From an uncultured Spirochaetales bacterium (GTDB taxonomy: Bacteria > Spirochaetota > Spirochaetia > Sphaerochaetales > Sphaerochaetaceae): a stretch of DNA of 6,890 nucleotides. The position numbers and the translations under genes are program-made. The number at the start of each line of letters is the position of its first letter. The stretch's first letter is position 1. The notes beneath the pieces are model-generated. The model was not told the origin of the DNA, did not search any database, and saw only the letters and a list, made by a program, of their open reading frames with translations. Positions 5,584 to 6,890 of the stretch are shown here, piece after piece. The stretch spans positions 1 through 6,890 of the forward strand of contig CAKQJZ010000096.1 in assembly GCA_934247875.1 (NCBI GenBank), given 5' to 3'.

Positions 5584-5602
5584 GCAAATAAAGATGAGAG
5601 AG

Positions 5603-5649
5603 TGGAATAAGCACTCTTATTATGTTATATTCACTACTTGTCAAAGAGG
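5603..5649 (+). promoter_or_regulatory. Candidate extended -10 promoter and ribosome site of ychF
   Basis: TGTTATATT (5623-5631) is an extended -10 of the TGnTATAAT kind. The -35 position holds only TGGAAT (5603-5608). The predicted start near 5638 gives a leader of about 18 nt containing the ribosome site GAGG (5646-5649), 6 nt before ATG. It lies in the 85-nt gap shared with the divergent hflX promoter. Confidence 0.5.
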
Positions 5650-5655
5650 TGAATA

Positions 5656-6762
5656 ATGGCACTAAATTGTGGTATTGTCGGACTACCTAATGTAGGTAAA
5701 TCCACTATTTTCTCAGCAGTAACATCTGCACCAGCAGAAGCTGCTAACTATCCATTCTGTACTATAGATCCTAATATCGGGATTGTTGCAGTCCCTGATA
5801 AGAGACTCGATAGAATCGTATCTCTTATCCCACCTGCTAAGGTGGTACCTGCAACAGTTGAGTTTGTAGATATTGCAGGCCTAGTAAAAGGCGCAAGCCA
5901 AGGGGAAGGACTTGGAAACAGATTCCTTGCATCAATCAGAGAAGTAGGAGTAATTGCACATGTAGTAAGATGCTTCGAGAACTCAGACATCGTACATGTC
6001 AATAATAAGATCGATCCTGCATCAGATATCGAGACAATCAACATAGAGCTAGCACTAGCAGACTATGAGACAGTCGATAAGCGCTATCAGAAGCAGAGCA
6101 AGATGGGCAGAGTCGATAAAGCACAGCAAAAGGAAAATGAGAAGGTACTTCCTATATATGAAAAGCTACTGAAATGCTTATCGGAAGGAATACCTGCGCG
6201 CACTCTAGGCTTAGATGAAGATGAGCTAGAGGCAGTATATGACCTCCATCTGATGACACTGAAGCCAGTCATCTATGTCTGCAACGTAGATGAGAATGGC
6301 ATACTTGAAGATAATGAGTATGTAAAGACAGTAAGAGAGATTGCTGCAAAGGAAAACGCACCAGTAGTAGTAATATGTGGCAAGATCGAATCTGAAATAG
6401 CTGCACTTGAAAGCGAAGAAGACAGAAAGGAATTCTTAGAAGCAGTAGGACTTGAAGAATCAGGATTGAACCCACTTATCCGTGCAGCATATAAAGCACT
6501 AGGCCTAAGAACCTTCTTTACAGCAGGCCCAGACGAAGACAGAGCCTGGACATTCAAAGAAGGAATGAAAGCACCAGAGTGCGCAGGCATCATCCACACA
6601 GACTTTGAAAAAGGCTTCATCAAAGCAGAAGTCTACAACGCAGAAGACCTATTTCAACTCGGAAGCGAACAGAAAGTAAAAGAAGCTGGCAAGATGCGCC
6701 TTGAAGGCAAAGAGTACGTAGTACAAGACGGAGATATAGTATTCTTTAAGTTCAATGTATAA
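5656..6762 (+). CDS. ychF: Redox-regulated, ribosome-associated ATPase YchF (OLA1 family)
   Basis: A 368-residue member of the OBG family of P-loop proteins that binds ribosomes and, unlike relatives, prefers ATP. The G1 motif is GLPNVGKST (9-17), G3 is DIAGLVKGAS (72-81), and the G4 position reads NVDE (210-213), the NxxE form that explains ATP preference in place of the NKxD of GTPases. A helical coiled region lies at about 130-205. The C-terminal TGS domain covers about 284-367 and ends VFFKFNV. Length matches the usual 360-365. The start has GAGG 6 nt upstream and the protein begins MALNCGIVGLPN as expected. It is monocistronic: divergent from hflX and followed by a probable terminator. 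In enterobacteria the family is linked to stress and oxidative responses; here the sequence does not show its regulation. Confidence 0.96.
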   Translation: MALNCGIVGLPNVGKSTIFSAVTSAPAEAANYPFCTIDPNIGIVAVPDKRLDRIVSLIPPAKVVPATVEFVDIAGLVKGASQGEGLGNRFLASIREVGVIAHVVRCFENSDIVHVNNKIDPASDIETINIELALADYETVDKRYQKQSKMGRVDKAQQKENEKVLPIYEKLLKCLSEGIPARTLGLDEDELEAVYDLHLMTLKPVIYVCNVDENGILEDNEYVKTVREIAAKENAPVVVICGKIESEIAALESEEDRKEFLEAVGLEESGLNPLIRAAYKALGLRTFFTAGPDEDRAWTFKEGMKAPECAGIIHTDFEKGFIKAEVYNAEDLFQLGSEQKVKEAGKMRLEGKEYVVQDGDIVFFKFNV

Positions 6763-6782
6763 AAAACTTCAAAAAGCGCACA

Positions 6783-6811
6783 ATAAGGAGGCTAGCATCT
6801 TATAATTTTTT
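6783..6811 (+). terminator. Probable Rho-independent terminator of ychF
   Basis: ATAAGGAG (6783-6790) pairs with CATCTTAT (6796-6803) around a GCTAG loop, with one A-A mismatch and one G-U pair. Two A and then TTTTTT (6806-6811) follow. The stem is AT-rich and therefore weak, but the place, 20 nt after the ychF stop, and the U tract fit a terminator. The AAGGAGG inside the stem mimics a ribosome site but has no reading frame after it. Confidence 0.5.
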
Positions 6812-6834
6812 CGAGAGGAAATTGCAAAAGTCTG

Positions 6835-6888
6835 TTAGCGCCCTAATGCAATGAATAAATATTCAAAATCGATGTCTTGCGTTTTTTT
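6835..6888 (-). CDS. Possible C-terminal end of a gene entering from the right edge
   Basis: On the - strand a frame is open from the edge to TAA at 6837-6835 and encodes KKTQDIDFEYLFIALGR. The composition is protein-like, and a gene converging on ychF would fit the alternating layout. The other two frames also run some way from the edge, so the evidence is thin. No family can be named and no clear terminator follows the stop. Confidence 0.25.
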   Translation of the reverse strand, partial: KKTQDIDFEYLFIALGR

Positions 6889-6890
6889 CT

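Noticed and set aside
5748..6623. Several - strand frames opposite ychF, rich in Ser and Leu
   Set aside because: They are typical mirror frames of a strongly conserved gene and lack starts with ribosome sites.
6821..6852. ATTGCA/TGCAAT inverted repeat near the right edge, considered as a second terminator
   Set aside because: The loop is 20 nt, no U tract follows on either strand, and a better candidate lies upstream at 6783-6811.

Overview
The window looks like a piece of chromosome from a low-GC, two-membraned bacterium. A spirochaete is the best guess. The 167-residue secreted protein at 3782-4285 has a signal peptide, about eight amphipathic beta strands and a C-terminal Phe, so the cell has an outer membrane. 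The compact, AT-rich layout with many AGA and ATA codons fits gut or host-associated Spirochaetales. The phylum call is inference.

Left third (1-2590) is an accessory region. It holds two related toxin-antitoxin modules of the Panacea (DUF4065/SocA-like) type, arranged tail to tail. The left module (+ strand) has an intact antitoxin (381-959). Its partner (946-1233) has decayed through an internal deletion and a one-base frameshift. The right module (- strand) is intact: antitoxin (2264-1686) overlaps toxin (1693-1316) by 8 nt. The toxin belongs to a small basic family that I cannot name with certainty; a PemK/MazF-like SH3 barrel is the best guess. The left module is flanked by an apparent 3' gene remnant with its own terminator (140-310, - strand), which suggests the modules sit in a remodelled insertion site.

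Right two thirds (2590-6890) are housekeeping genes around the ribosome: rlmN (23S rRNA A2503 / tRNA A37 methyltransferase, -), a small beta-barrel outer membrane protein (+), hflX (ribosome-splitting GTPase, -) and ychF (ribosome-associated OBG-family ATPase, +). They alternate in orientation, so each has its own promoter: rlmN diverges from the OMP gene, hflX diverges from ychF, and the OMP gene converges on hflX at a shared hairpin terminator. Several promoters lie so close to the start codon that the predicted leaders are only about 1-18 nt. hflX looks leaderless, with TATAAT 7 nt before ATG and no Shine-Dalgarno.

The most noteworthy content is the paired, half-decayed Panacea system with its unnamed toxin. 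No CRISPR array, tRNA, rRNA or complete insertion sequence was seen.
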